A stretch of 13,202 bases of DNA from the NCBI GenBank assembly GCA_945903555.1, contig CAMDOJ010000030.1, positions 1 to 13,202 on the forward strand, given 5' to 3'. This DNA is from Chthoniobacter flavus. Lineage in GTDB: Bacteria > Verrucomicrobiota > Verrucomicrobiia > Chthoniobacterales > Terrimicrobiaceae. A program made the position numbers and the translations under genes. The notes below the pieces were generated by a model. That model ran no database searches. It was not told where the DNA came from and was given only the letters and a program-made list of their open reading frames with translations. The stretch's first letter is position 1. Every line of letters begins with the position of its first letter. Shown in pieces: positions 6,021 through 13,202 of this stretch.

Positions 6021-7324
6021 CTATCAACAAGTCCGAAAAGAAGAATGGCTTCGGAAACAACCTCGCCGTTGACGAGGCATCGGCAAGAGGCCTTGCCAAG
6101 GCGTTTTTTTGCACTGGTGAGCTCGCACTCGATGAAGAGGGTGTCGCCTGGCATGACGGGCTTGCGGAACTTCACCTCATCGGCGCTCATGAAATAACCA
6201 ATTTTGCCGGCATTCTCGGTTTTCCTCATCATGACGATACTGGACACTTGGGCCATGGCTTCGAGTTGAAGGACCCCCGGCATGACGGGATGACCAGGGA
6301 AGTGACCTTGAAAATAAGGTTCATTGATCGAGACCGCTTTCACACCGATAGCCTTGAACTCGCCTTCAAACTCAATGATGCGATCGACCATAAGGAATGG
6401 ATAGCGATGCGGGAGTGTCTGCATGACGCCCATGATGTCTAATCCGCCAGCATTGACTGGTGCCGGCACTGGCTTGACTGAGACGGCTTGAAGGGCCTTG
6501 CAGCGCTCGGCAAGGATCTTTGCGGCTTCGGTGTTGATGCCGTGACCTGGCTTGATGGCGATCACATGACCTAGCAAAAAGCGCCCGCAGAGCGAAAGAT
6601 CGCCAACAATGTCGAGGATCTTGTGGCGTACAAATTCATCTGGGAAGCGGAGCGGCTCCTTGCTAAGAACACCATCACCTCGCGCCACTATGGCATTTTC
6701 CAAGCTGCCCCCCTTGATGAGACCTTTGTCCATGAGGTGTTTCACATCCTCGTAAAAAACAAACGTTCGGGCAGGAGCGATTTCTTTTTCGTAAAAATCG
6801 GAGGTTATTTCGGCGGAGAAAAATTGGGTGAATCGGCCATCGGGTCCGACCTGTGTGCAGGAAACGCGGAACTTGGTATCGGGAAGAATAACTAGCACCG
6901 ATCCGTTTAATTCGACCGTGATCGGTTCGGTGATCTGTATATAGCGACGATCCGCATCTTGATTGACGATGCCTGCCTGCTTGATGAGCGATATGTAGGC
7001 CGAGGCGCTTCCATCGCCGATCGGAGGCTCATTGGAATTCATTTGAATGAGGGCGTTGTCCACCCCCATGCCCGTGAGGGCGGAAAGAACATGCTCCACG
7101 GTGTGAATCTTCACCGTCCCCTGAATCAGAGTGGTGGCGCGCTCGACCGTCTTCACATTGCAAGCAGCGGCATCTACGATAGGTTCATCAGGAAGATCGA
7201 CACGCTGGAATTTGTAACCATGGCCAGCAGGTGCAGGAAGAATGGTGAGGGTCACATTTTCGCCGGTGTGTAGGGCGCTACCCGTAAAGCTGACGGAGGA
7301 TGCTAGTGTGCGTTGTTTTTCCAC
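6017..7324 (-). CDS. lpxC: Bifunctional LpxC deacetylase / FabZ dehydratase
   Basis: The N-terminal half (about 1-285) is LpxC, the zinc enzyme that deacetylates UDP-3-O-acyl-GlcNAc, the committed step of lipid A synthesis. Zinc ligands are His78 in HTVEHV and His234/Asp238 in RHKILDIVGDLSLCGR, with the catalytic His261 in GHGIN. A short linker (PVPAPVNAGG) leads to FabZ (about 295-435), which dehydrates beta-hydroxyacyl-ACP. Its motifs are LPHRYPFLMVDR and GHFPGHPVMPGV, with catalytic His341 and Glu355 in QLEAMAQ. Both halves keep all key residues, so both should be active. This fusion is known from Bacteroidetes, Chlorobi and related lineages. Both halves act around the same beta-hydroxyacyl-ACP pool used by LpxA. 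The start is GTG at 7324 after an in-frame TAA, without a Shine-Dalgarno. Confidence 0.96.
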   Translation of the reverse strand: MEKQRTLASSVSFTGSALHTGENVTLTILPAPAGHGYKFQRVDLPDEPIVDAAACNVKTVERATTLIQGTVKIHTVEHVLSALTGMGVDNALIQMNSNEPPIGDGSASAYISLIKQAGIVNQDADRRYIQITEPITVELNGSVLVILPDTKFRVSCTQVGPDGRFTQFFSAEITSDFYEKEIAPARTFVFYEDVKHLMDKGLIKGGSLENAIVARGDGVLSKEPLRFPDEFVRHKILDIVGDLSLCGRFLLGHVIAIKPGHGINTEAAKILAERCKALQAVSVKPVPAPVNAGGLDIMGVMQTLPHRYPFLMVDRIIEFEGEFKAIGVKAVSINEPYFQGHFPGHPVMPGVLQLEAMAQVSSIVMMRKTENAGKIGYFMSADEVKFRKPVMPGDTLFIECELTSAKKRLGKASCRCLVNGEVVSEAILLFGLVDR

Positions 7325-7445
7325 GATACGAATGGGATTTTAGGCTGAGACCACATCTGCAGTGAAGTAGAGGAGGTCAATGTATTTGAGATTGGATTGA
7401 TGAAAGCCTTGTAGATGTCGGCTCCCGACACTCGATAACCGTGAG

Positions 7446-8138
7446 TCATCGGCTTGGTGAAGACCTATCGAATTGTGAAAGGATTTTTCCATCGAGGATA
7501 TGTATGCGACTCGAAGCTAATGAAGCAACGGACTCGCTGTGGGTAACAATAATCAGCGTGGCAATTTTTTGGGAAGCAATCTTTGAGAGGGTTTCGCAAA
7601 CAATGTCGGCATTCGCGGAGTCGAGATTCCCTGTGGGTTCGTCTGCAAGGAGAAGTTTTGGGCTTCCGGCTATGGCTCTGGCTATGGCGACGCGTTGCAT
7701 TTCGCCGCCACTGAGTTGATGCGGAAAATGGGTCGCGCGGTGGGAAAGACCTACGAGATCGAGCATTTCCGCCACACGAGGCGCGGCCGAGTTTGCAGAA
7801 TCTCCCCTTAAAAGAAGCGGCAACTCGACATTTTCCCGAACATTCATTGCCGGGAGAAGGTTGAAAAACTGGAAAACAATTCCCAACGTGTGGCGGCGGT
7901 AGTGAGTGAGTTGTTTTTCACCTGCGCTATGAAGGGGTATACCATTAACAAAAGCCTCACCCGATGTCGGATGATCAAGCCCGCCAAGAATATTAAGCAA
8001 CGTGCTCTTACCACACCCACTGGGGCCCGTTACCGAAACAAAGTCCCCATCGGGAATGTGCAAAGAGACATCATCCAAGGCCCGTACTTCGCCGGTGCCG
8101 GAGGAATAAATGCGTGAGACATTTTTAAGATCGATCAT
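7446..8138 (-). CDS. ABC transporter ATP-binding protein (LolD/MacB type)
   Basis: A 230-residue ATPase subunit. The Walker A is GPSGCGKST (38-46), the Q-loop Gln90 lies in VFQFFNLLPAMNVRENVELP, the signature is LSGGEMQRV (142-150), the Walker B is LLLADEPTGNLD (162-173) and the switch is His200. The Q-loop context and short length place it in the LolD/MacB/FtsE group, which powers lipoprotein release, efflux or division-linked permeases. Its position upstream of the lipid A genes favours an envelope role, but no permease gene lies in the window to settle it. The ATG at 8138 (MIDLKNVSRIY) is preferred; a longer frame from 8165 adds nine residues overlapping the divergent gene. Its stop is 121 bases before lpxC-fabZ, and a small hairpin (7416-7430) lies between them. 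Confidence 0.9.
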   Translation of the reverse strand: MIDLKNVSRIYSSGTGEVRALDDVSLHIPDGDFVSVTGPSGCGKSTLLNILGGLDHPTSGEAFVNGIPLHSAGEKQLTHYRRHTLGIVFQFFNLLPAMNVRENVELPLLLRGDSANSAAPRVAEMLDLVGLSHRATHFPHQLSGGEMQRVAIARAIAGSPKLLLADEPTGNLDSANADIVCETLSKIASQKIATLIIVTHSESVASLASSRIHILDGKILSQFDRSSPSR

Positions 8139-8163
8139 GCTTACTAGCGATACTCTCCGCGAC

Positions 8164-8913
8164 ATGAGCCACGATCAAGCAGACTTCGAGATCATCGGTG
8201 AAACTCCCGATCTGATTGCCGTCAACAAACCGGCAGGTTTGCTCGTGCACCCAACTAAACCTGGGGGCCCGCGCACGCTTTGGGATGCGCTCAAGGATCT
8301 ACTCGGCTACGAGATTGCCAATGGCGGTCAAGTTTCGTTGATCAACAGACTCGACCGAGAGACGAGCGGACTGGTGCTCGTTGCAAAAAATGCGGTCGCT
8401 GCGCGGCGTGCCGCGATGGCCATGCAAGATGGTCAGATCCAAAAAACCTATCTGGCCATCGTGAGTGGGATTCCTTCCATGAATGAGTTTAGCGTCGATG
8501 CTCCCATCATCCGAAAAGGCGAGGTCATGGAAACGAAAATCCACCTCCAACGGATCATCCATCCAGAAGGAGCAGCAGCCCTCACTCACTTTAGAAAAAT
8601 AGTCCACTTTGAAAATGCGCTTGGGGAATTTTCGCTCCTTGAAGCTCGACCGATTACGGGAAGAACGCACCAGATTCGCGTCCACATCGCCTCGCTCGGG
8701 CACTTTGTCATCGGAGATAAGATCTATGGACCATCAGAGGATCATTATTTGGAGTTTGTCAAAACGGGATGGACGCCTGCCCTTTCTTCGCGACTTCATT
8801 TCTCTCGTCATGCCTTACATTCATCCGGTCTCTCGATCGAATGGGATGGCAATCGCCTAGAGTGGCAGTGTCCGCTTCCTCGCGATATGCGGGAATGGAT
8901 GGCGAGATCCTAA
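8164..8913 (+). CDS. RluA-family RNA pseudouridine synthase
   Basis: It converts specific uridines of rRNA or tRNA to pseudouridine. At 249 residues it has the family catalytic motif RLDRETSGLVLVAKN with nucleophile Asp64, an N-terminal VNKPAGLLVHP and the C-terminal GRTHQIRVHIASLGH. There is no S4 domain, so it resembles the shorter RluA/RluC-like members; the exact target base cannot be read. The start is uncertain. ATG 8164 avoids overlap with the divergent ABC gene. ATG 8137 and ATG 8110 are in the same frame, and the last has GGAGGA four bases upstream, though that match lies within ABC codons and may be chance. The stop TAA overlaps the stop of the convergent pabB. Confidence 0.9.
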   Translation: MSHDQADFEIIGETPDLIAVNKPAGLLVHPTKPGGPRTLWDALKDLLGYEIANGGQVSLINRLDRETSGLVLVAKNAVAARRAAMAMQDGQIQKTYLAIVSGIPSMNEFSVDAPIIRKGEVMETKIHLQRIIHPEGAAALTHFRKIVHFENALGEFSLLEARPITGRTHQIRVHIASLGHFVIGDKIYGPSEDHYLEFVKTGWTPALSSRLHFSRHALHSSGLSIEWDGNRLEWQCPLPRDMREWMARS

Positions 8914-10085
8914 TTTCCCCGCGCGGCGAGGAGCAAACCAGCTGCTTTATGGAGGGTTTCCTCCCATTCCATCATCGGATCGGAATCCGCCACAATGCCG
9001 GCTCCAACGTGAAAGTGAGCCCGATCGCCCTCGAATACCGCCGTTCTTATGGTCATCGAGAACTGGCTTTCCCCATTGTAACCAAAATAGCCGATTGCAC
9101 CTGTATATAAGCCTCTGGGCGTTGGCTCAAGCTCATGAATGATCTCAAGAGCCCGCTTTTTTGGGGCTCCGGAAATGGACCCTCCAGGAAAGCAAGCACG
9201 CAAGGCATCGACATGACTTACCTCTGGTCGCAATTCCCCGACTATTGTTGAGACAAGGTGGAATACCTGTTCGTAGGCTTCCAACTTAAGCAACTCGGGC
9301 ACGCGGACCGACCCGTATTCACAAACTTGGCCAAGATCATTGCGCTCCAGATCGGTGATCATGATCAACTCCGCGATTTCCTTTGCGGAGGTCTCGAGCT
9401 CTCTCGAACTGATTCGGTCACTTTGTTGATCGGCCATGCGGGGACGGGTCCCCTTGATTGGTCGCGTAGAAATCCTCCTGCCGGTCATTCGCAAAAAGCA
9501 CTCTGGCGATGCCGACGCGATTTTTAATCTACCCCCGTCGATGTAGGCTCCATATGGCGCCGGTGAGTATTTCCTTAGTCTTTCGTAATAGTCCCACGGG
9601 TCACCATAGAAAGAGGAATGAAACGGGTGGCTGAGACAGACTTGATATATATCCCCAGCGGCGATGTAGGCTTTTGCCCTTTCCACCATGTCGATGAAGA
9701 CTTCCCGCTTAATGGAAGGCAGGAAGTTTAATATCGGGACATTTACCGAGCGGTTAGACGAGTTCCGGGGTGAATGATTCCAACTCTGGGCATCGTGAGA
9801 ATAGATTTGAATCTGATCATAAAAAGAAAAGTGATATTCCCCATCGAAGCCAACCCATCCGATAGCCGCCCCGCAATCTGGACCGACCTGACATCTTTTT
9901 TGGAGTTCCTCCTCGATGCTCGACCAATCTCTCCCACTAAGAACAAGATCAGGTTCACAGGCTAGGATCGAGAGTGAGCCACCCGCAGGAAGGGACGAGT
10001 CGAGAAAAACAAACCCCTCGCGATGACGCATCCCTCTAGCTGATTCGATCGGCTCCGGCTTGAAAGTCTCCCTGTAATTACTCAT
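8910..10085 (-). CDS. pabB: Aminodeoxychorismate synthase component I
   Basis: A chorismate-using enzyme that makes 4-amino-4-deoxychorismate for folate. The 391 residues carry the chorismate-binding fold in the C-terminal two thirds: ASASPECFLR, PIKGTRPR (209-216), ITDLERNDLG, GSISGAPKKRALEII, YTGAIGYFGYNG and VGAGIVADSDP. The Lys in PIKGT (Lys211) is the residue that marks PabB; anthranilate synthase (TrpE) has Ala there. The N-terminal part is shorter than in E. coli PabB. No amidotransferase (PabA) or lyase (PabC) domain is fused, and neither gene is in the window. The ATG at 10085 is preferred over an in-frame TTG at 10106. The stop shares bases with the stop of the convergent pseudouridine synthase. 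Confidence 0.92.
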   Translation of the reverse strand: MSNYRETFKPEPIESARGMRHREGFVFLDSSLPAGGSLSILACEPDLVLSGRDWSSIEEELQKRCQVGPDCGAAIGWVGFDGEYHFSFYDQIQIYSHDAQSWNHSPRNSSNRSVNVPILNFLPSIKREVFIDMVERAKAYIAAGDIYQVCLSHPFHSSFYGDPWDYYERLRKYSPAPYGAYIDGGRLKIASASPECFLRMTGRRISTRPIKGTRPRMADQQSDRISSRELETSAKEIAELIMITDLERNDLGQVCEYGSVRVPELLKLEAYEQVFHLVSTIVGELRPEVSHVDALRACFPGGSISGAPKKRALEIIHELEPTPRGLYTGAIGYFGYNGESQFSMTIRTAVFEGDRAHFHVGAGIVADSDPMMEWEETLHKAAGLLLAARGN

Positions 10086-10089
10086 CCTC

Positions 10090-10118
10090 TTGCCAACTGA
10101 TCTCAAAATTGATGTATT
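10090..10118 (+). promoter_or_regulatory. Candidate sigma-70 promoter for the exported-protein gene
   Basis: TTGCCA (10090-10095, five of six matches to the -35 consensus) and TGTATT (10113-10118, four of six) are 17 bases apart. This would start transcription about 25 bases before the ATG at 10149. It sits in the 63-base gap shared with the divergent pabB start. Confidence 0.35.
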
Positions 10119-10148
10119 TTCAAGTGCGCCGCTTTGCGCTTTTTCCAG

Positions 10149-10811
10149 ATGCGATATATTCTACCACTTCTTTTTTGTGCGTTCTTGCCGTTATATTTGG
10201 TAGCCCAAGAATCTCCAGCAGCGCCTAGCCCCTCCCCTACCCCTGCGGCCAAGCCCAAAGAAGCTGCATTGACACTCACTCCCCCTTCCACTGCACCAAG
10301 TCCATCTAGCGACAACGATTTCATTAATCTTCCTGAGGCTGATATCCCATCGGATGCCATACCAGTGAGAGATTCCGAAGCCACCCTCCCAAGCGATCTC
10401 CCGAGCACTTCCGCGGACGCCGATACCAGCATCACGGATCCTAATGATATCATACCTCTCGATATCTCGACAGAAGCTCCCGTGGATACCGCCGCGCGAT
10501 TAATGGCAACCGCTGAACAGGAGATTAAAGTCAAAATCCGCTATAAGGAAACACGCCTCAAGGTAGAAAAAACTCCGGCCTTGGAAGCTCTCTTAGCCAA
10601 GGCAAAATCCGCCCGCACCTTTGAATCCGAGCGCGCCGCCTATCGCGAATATTACCGTGAACTTTTTCGCCGAATAAAAAAACTCGACTCCACGCTTGCA
10701 AAGAAATGCGACGCCATGGAAACCGCTTATATAAGCCGACTCGCGCAGACCCGCATCGAGCCGACGATTCCTTTGGAACCCCCACCAAAACCAGTTCCCC
10801 TCGCGAACTGA
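10149..10811 (+). CDS. Exported Pro-rich protein of unknown function
   Basis: A 220-residue protein beginning with a signal peptide: Arg at position 2, a hydrophobic core about residues 4-18 (ILPLLFCAFLPLYLV) and a likely cleavage after Ala19. A low-complexity Pro/Ala/Ser/Thr region follows (about 20-105), then a charged helical segment (about 110-195) with KVKIRYKETRLKVEK and YREYYRELFRRIKKLD, and a Pro-rich C-terminus. It probably acts in the periplasm or at the cell surface; a scaffold or wall-associated role is a guess. The frame opens earlier at a TTG (10134), but ATG 10149 puts the signal peptide at the N-terminus. I do not recognise the family. It lies 38 bases upstream of prs. Confidence 0.75.
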   Translation: MRYILPLLFCAFLPLYLVAQESPAAPSPSPTPAAKPKEAALTLTPPSTAPSPSSDNDFINLPEADIPSDAIPVRDSEATLPSDLPSTSADADTSITDPNDIIPLDISTEAPVDTAARLMATAEQEIKVKIRYKETRLKVEKTPALEALLAKAKSARTFESERAAYREYYRELFRRIKKLDSTLAKKCDAMETAYISRLAQTRIEPTIPLEPPPKPVPLAN

Positions 10812-10849
10812 ATTTCAAATCGCCCGATCAATTGCAGCCCTAATCCATC

Positions 10850-11812
10850 ATGAGTTTATCCACCATCCCTGAGATGAAAATCTTTTCGGGAAACGCCCAC
10901 CCCGCTCTCGCTCACGACATTTGCCATTACCTCGGTAGCGAGTTGGGAGATGCCAAAGTTAGTTCCTTCCCCGATGGCGAGACCTTTGTTAAAATCAACG
11001 ACAACATTCGCGGTCGTGACGTTTTTATCATTCAACCGACCTGCCCGCCAACGAACCAGAACCTGATGGAGCTTCTGATTATGGTGGATGCCGCACGCCG
11101 CGCCAGCGCTGCTCGGATTACCGCCGTGATCCCCTTCTTTGGCTATGCCAGACAGGACCGCAAAGACCAACCGCGTGTCCCGATCACGGCCAAGCTCGTC
11201 GCCAATCTCATTGCCGCAGCAGGAGTGAATCGTGTGTTGACGATGGATCTTCACGCGCAACAGCTGCAGGGATTTTTTGATATTCCCGTCGATCACCTTC
11301 ATGCCCTGCCTGTGATGGTCGACTACATTCGCACCCTGAATATCGAGAACCTCATCGTGGTTTCTCCCGACGTCGGTGGAGTGAAAATGGGGTCCGCCTT
11401 TGCGTCCGCTCTTGGCACCCGTCTCGCGATTGTCGTCAAACAAAGAAAAAGCGCCACCGAGACTGAGGCCTCACACATCATCGGAGATATTGCAGGAAAA
11501 AACATCCTCATCATTGATGACCTTACCGAAACAGCTGGCACAATCACCAGCGCGGCAAAGATTTTAAGAAAACACGGGGCATTGGATATTTATGCTGGCG
11601 TTTCTCACGCAGTTCTGACAGATTTGGCGGTTGAGCGTTTGAAGGATTCCGATATCAAGGAGTTGATTTTCACGAATAGCGTTCCGGTTCGTCTCACACC
11701 TGGCAGCAGAGTGACAGGACTCTCTGTCGCAGAACTACTCGGTGAAGGCATCCGGCGCATCCACGACGATGAGTCCGTAAGCTCGCTCTTTGAATTAAAA
11801 CAAAATAAGTAA
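10850..11812 (+). CDS. prs: Ribose-phosphate pyrophosphokinase
   Basis: It makes PRPP from ribose 5-phosphate and ATP, feeding purine, pyrimidine, histidine, tryptophan and NAD synthesis. At 320 residues it has normal length. Seen are AVIPFFGYARQDRK (93-105), DLHAQQLQGFFDIPVDHL (133-150), SPDVGGVKMG and the conserved Lys197/Arg199 of the catalytic loop (VVKQRKS). The PRPP loop IIDDLTETAGTI (221-232) keeps both Asp (223-224), but has Glu where the common loop DDMIDTGGT has its third Asp. The start at 10850 has no Shine-Dalgarno; an internal Met (MKIFSG, 10874) is an alternative. It leads the cluster with rplY, pth and rpsF, a common bacterial arrangement. Confidence 0.96.
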   Translation: MSLSTIPEMKIFSGNAHPALAHDICHYLGSELGDAKVSSFPDGETFVKINDNIRGRDVFIIQPTCPPTNQNLMELLIMVDAARRASAARITAVIPFFGYARQDRKDQPRVPITAKLVANLIAAAGVNRVLTMDLHAQQLQGFFDIPVDHLHALPVMVDYIRTLNIENLIVVSPDVGGVKMGSAFASALGTRLAIVVKQRKSATETEASHIIGDIAGKNILIIDDLTETAGTITSAAKILRKHGALDIYAGVSHAVLTDLAVERLKDSDIKELIFTNSVPVRLTPGSRVTGLSVAELLGEGIRRIHDDESVSSLFELKQNK

Positions 11813-11821
11813 GTCACATTT

Positions 11822-12481
11822 ATGGCCAAGCAAGTTAAACTAATAGCACGTCCCCGTACCGAAAGCGGTCGCAATGCGGTAAAAACCGTTCGCGCCCGTG
11901 GAGCAGTACCAGCCGTGATCTACGGTGCACGCACCACTCCGTCGAACCTCGAAGTCACACGACGCGATATCGAAGTCATCCTCTCCCACTCCGTGGGCGA
12001 GAACATCCTTGTCGATCTCGAGATTCAGGACGGATCGAAAGTCACAAACCAGCTCACCCTCATCCAAGAGGTGCAGCATCATCCGATCCGTCGCCAAATC
12101 CTCCACGTTGACTTTCATGCCGTCTCCATGACGGATAAAATCAACGCTGAGATTTCGGTCGAACCCTTTGGCGAATCCGATGGCGTTAAGAATTTCGGCG
12201 GCTTGCTGGAACAAAACATGCGCTCGGTCAGCATCAGCTGCCTACCACAGAATTTGCCCGAAATCATCAAGGTCGATATCAGTGCGATGAAAGTCGGCGA
12301 CTCCTTACACGTCCGCGACCTTATCTTGCCTGAAGGCGTCGAAGTCAATGATGAAGCAGATCTCACCGTCTTCACTGTTGCTGAGCCGAAAGTGGCGGAG
12401 GCGACTCCAGCAACCACCTCCGCCGCAAAAGGCCCCGAGGTCATCAAAGAGAAAAAAGTCGAGGCCGCACCCAAGAAGTAA
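11822..12481 (+). CDS. rplY: 50S ribosomal protein L25 (Ctc/TL5 type)
   Basis: This 5S-rRNA-binding protein of the large subunit is in the long general-stress (Ctc/TL5) form. The N-terminal L25 domain spans about 1-95 (RPRTESGRNAVKTVRARG, AVIYG, VQHHPIRRQILHVDFHAV). A C-terminal TL5 beta domain covers about 100-190 (PFGESDGVKNFGGLLEQ, GDSLHVRDLILPEGV). A tail of 30 residues rich in Ala, Lys and Glu ends KKVEAAPKK. It starts 10 bases after prs and is followed by pth within 13 bases, so it is very probably co-transcribed. Confidence 0.95.
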   Translation: MAKQVKLIARPRTESGRNAVKTVRARGAVPAVIYGARTTPSNLEVTRRDIEVILSHSVGENILVDLEIQDGSKVTNQLTLIQEVQHHPIRRQILHVDFHAVSMTDKINAEISVEPFGESDGVKNFGGLLEQNMRSVSISCLPQNLPEIIKVDISAMKVGDSLHVRDLILPEGVEVNDEADLTVFTVAEPKVAEATPATTSAAKGPEVIKEKKVEAAPKK

Positions 12482-12493
12482 GGCCTACTACGC

Positions 12494-13072
12494 GTGGAAA
12501 AAACGGCAGCATTTCGTCTCGTGGCCTGCCTGGGAAACCCAGGAAAGGAATACGCAGGCACCCGTCACAATGTCGGGTTTCTTGTTGCGGACGAAATTGC
12601 GCGCCGTACAGCCACCTCTTTTTCGTTCGAACCGAAATGGAACTCGGTTACCGCCAAAGTCGGCGGCCGCACGATCATGAAGCCACAAACTTTCATGAAC
12701 CTGAGCGGCGAAGCCGTGGGAGATTTTTCGAAGTATTACAAGATCCCGACTAATGAAGTGATGGTCGTCCTAGACGACATTTCTTTGCCTCTCGGTTCCC
12801 TTCGACTCCGAAAATCCGGTAGCGCGGGTGGACACAATGGCCTAGAGTCAGTTCTTGTGCATCTCAGCACAGAAGCCGTTCCCCGCCTCCGCGTGGGCAT
12901 CGGCCAACCTGATGGCAGTGCTTTGAACGATCATGTACTCGGACGTTTCACCAACGAAGAACTACCCGCCGTCGAAGAAAGCGTGACGCGGGCCGCAGAT
13001 GCGTTTGAATATGCAAATGCACACGGCATCGATGCCGCAATGAATCAATTTAACCAGAAAAACCAAGAATAA
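12494..13072 (+). CDS. pth: Peptidyl-tRNA hydrolase
   Basis: It cleaves peptidyl-tRNA released from stalled ribosomes so that tRNA can be recycled. At 192 residues it has the typical length. Motifs and residues are CLGNPGKEY (Asn15), GTRHNVGF (catalytic His25), FMNLSGEAV (Asn69), VVLDDISLPLG (Asp94) and GSAGGHNGLESV (Asn115), all matching the known active site. It starts at GTG, 12 bases after the rplY stop. Its TAA overlaps the rpsF ATG by one base (TAATG), which suits stop-start coupling. Confidence 0.96.
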   Translation: MEKTAAFRLVACLGNPGKEYAGTRHNVGFLVADEIARRTATSFSFEPKWNSVTAKVGGRTIMKPQTFMNLSGEAVGDFSKYYKIPTNEVMVVLDDISLPLGSLRLRKSGSAGGHNGLESVLVHLSTEAVPRLRVGIGQPDGSALNDHVLGRFTNEELPAVEESVTRAADAFEYANAHGIDAAMNQFNQKNQE

Positions 13073-13202
13073 TGAACAGATACGAAGCACTACTCGCCCT
13101 TAACACCAAGGGCAAAGAAGAAACCATCAAAGACACGATTGAGCGATTGGAGAAAGTTCTCACGAACGAAGGCGCACGCATTGAACAAGTGCAACGCCTC
13201 GA
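13072..13202 (+). CDS. rpsF: 30S ribosomal protein S6, 5' part
   Basis: The frame reads MNRYEALLALNTKGKEETIK for its first 20 codons, then an amphipathic helix (DTIERLEKVL) and EGARIEQVQRL, as in the first beta-strand and helix of S6. The gene runs off the right edge after 43 codons. It binds the central domain of 16S rRNA. The position right after pth fits the usual pth - rpsF order. Confidence 0.9.
   Translation, partial: MNRYEALLALNTKGKEETIKDTIERLEKVLTNEGARIEQVQRL

Noticed and set aside
7416..7430. Hairpin TGTCGG-CTC-CCGACA as a terminator of the ABC gene
   Set aside because: It has a 6-bp stem and no T-run on the minus strand, so it is too weak to list as a terminator.
8910..8913. Convergent overlap of the pseudouridine synthase and pabB as a special signal
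   Set aside because: The 4-base overlap of stop codons (CTAA) is a common result of compact convergent genes.
11221..11255. Acid-to-acid change (Asp to Glu) in the Prs PRPP loop as evidence of an inactive enzyme
   Set aside because: Both metal/ribose-binding Asp residues and the catalytic Lys/Arg remain, so activity is expected.
1..13202. CRISPR array, intact insertion sequence, integrase or origin of replication
   Set aside because: No spaced long direct repeats, transposase or integrase motifs, or DnaA-box clusters were seen.

Overview
The window looks like chromosome from a Gram-negative bacterium that makes lipid A. The best guess is the Planctomycetes-Verrucomicrobia-Chlamydiae group, probably Verrucomicrobiota. 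The reasons are a fused LpxC-FabZ enzyme followed directly by lpxA, the order prs - rplY - pth - rpsF, a Pro-rich exported protein, and a general lack of Shine-Dalgarno sequences. This placement is inferred from gene content; no rRNA is present.

Left part (1-4078), accessory in character. A minus-strand gene of unknown function runs off the left edge. A 384-bp gap follows with four tandem TTTTAAG heptamers, a short motif repeated imperfectly, and a perfect 12-bp hairpin. Next is a plus-strand gene (1156-2223) whose central PGLGCGQFAG motif and C-terminal TDDGVKAAAT block suggest a macro-domain-like ADP-ribose-processing protein. It converges on a minus-strand pair that probably shares one transcript: a YbjN-like domain fused to an FtsK gamma DNA-binding domain (2867-3733), then an unrecognised 134-aa protein (2431-2835). 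A near-perfect minus-strand -10 box with nested inverted repeats lies upstream of the pair.

Middle part (4079-8138), minus strand. A complete tRNA-Gln(CTG) with encoded CCA sits next to a zinc-dependent alcohol dehydrogenase pseudogene carrying two lesions, an early in-frame TAA and a +1 frameshift. Then come lpxA and the lpxC-fabZ fusion, overlapping by 4 bp. Together these encode the first two steps committed to lipid A plus the beta-hydroxyacyl-ACP dehydratase that competes for the same acyl-ACP. A LolD/MacB-type ABC ATPase lies upstream of them on the same strand.

Right part (8164-13202). An RluA-family pseudouridine synthase (+) is divergent from the ABC gene and shares overlapping stop codons with a convergent pabB (-). 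A small exported Pro-rich protein is then followed by the plus-strand housekeeping cluster prs, rplY (L25/Ctc), pth and the start of rpsF. These cover PRPP synthesis, a ribosomal protein, peptidyl-tRNA recycling and ribosomal protein S6. pth and rpsF overlap by one base.

The most interesting items are the YbjN-FtsK gamma fusion with its partner gene and the macro-domain-like protein. No CRISPR array, intact insertion sequence, integrase or complete novel defence system could be supported.
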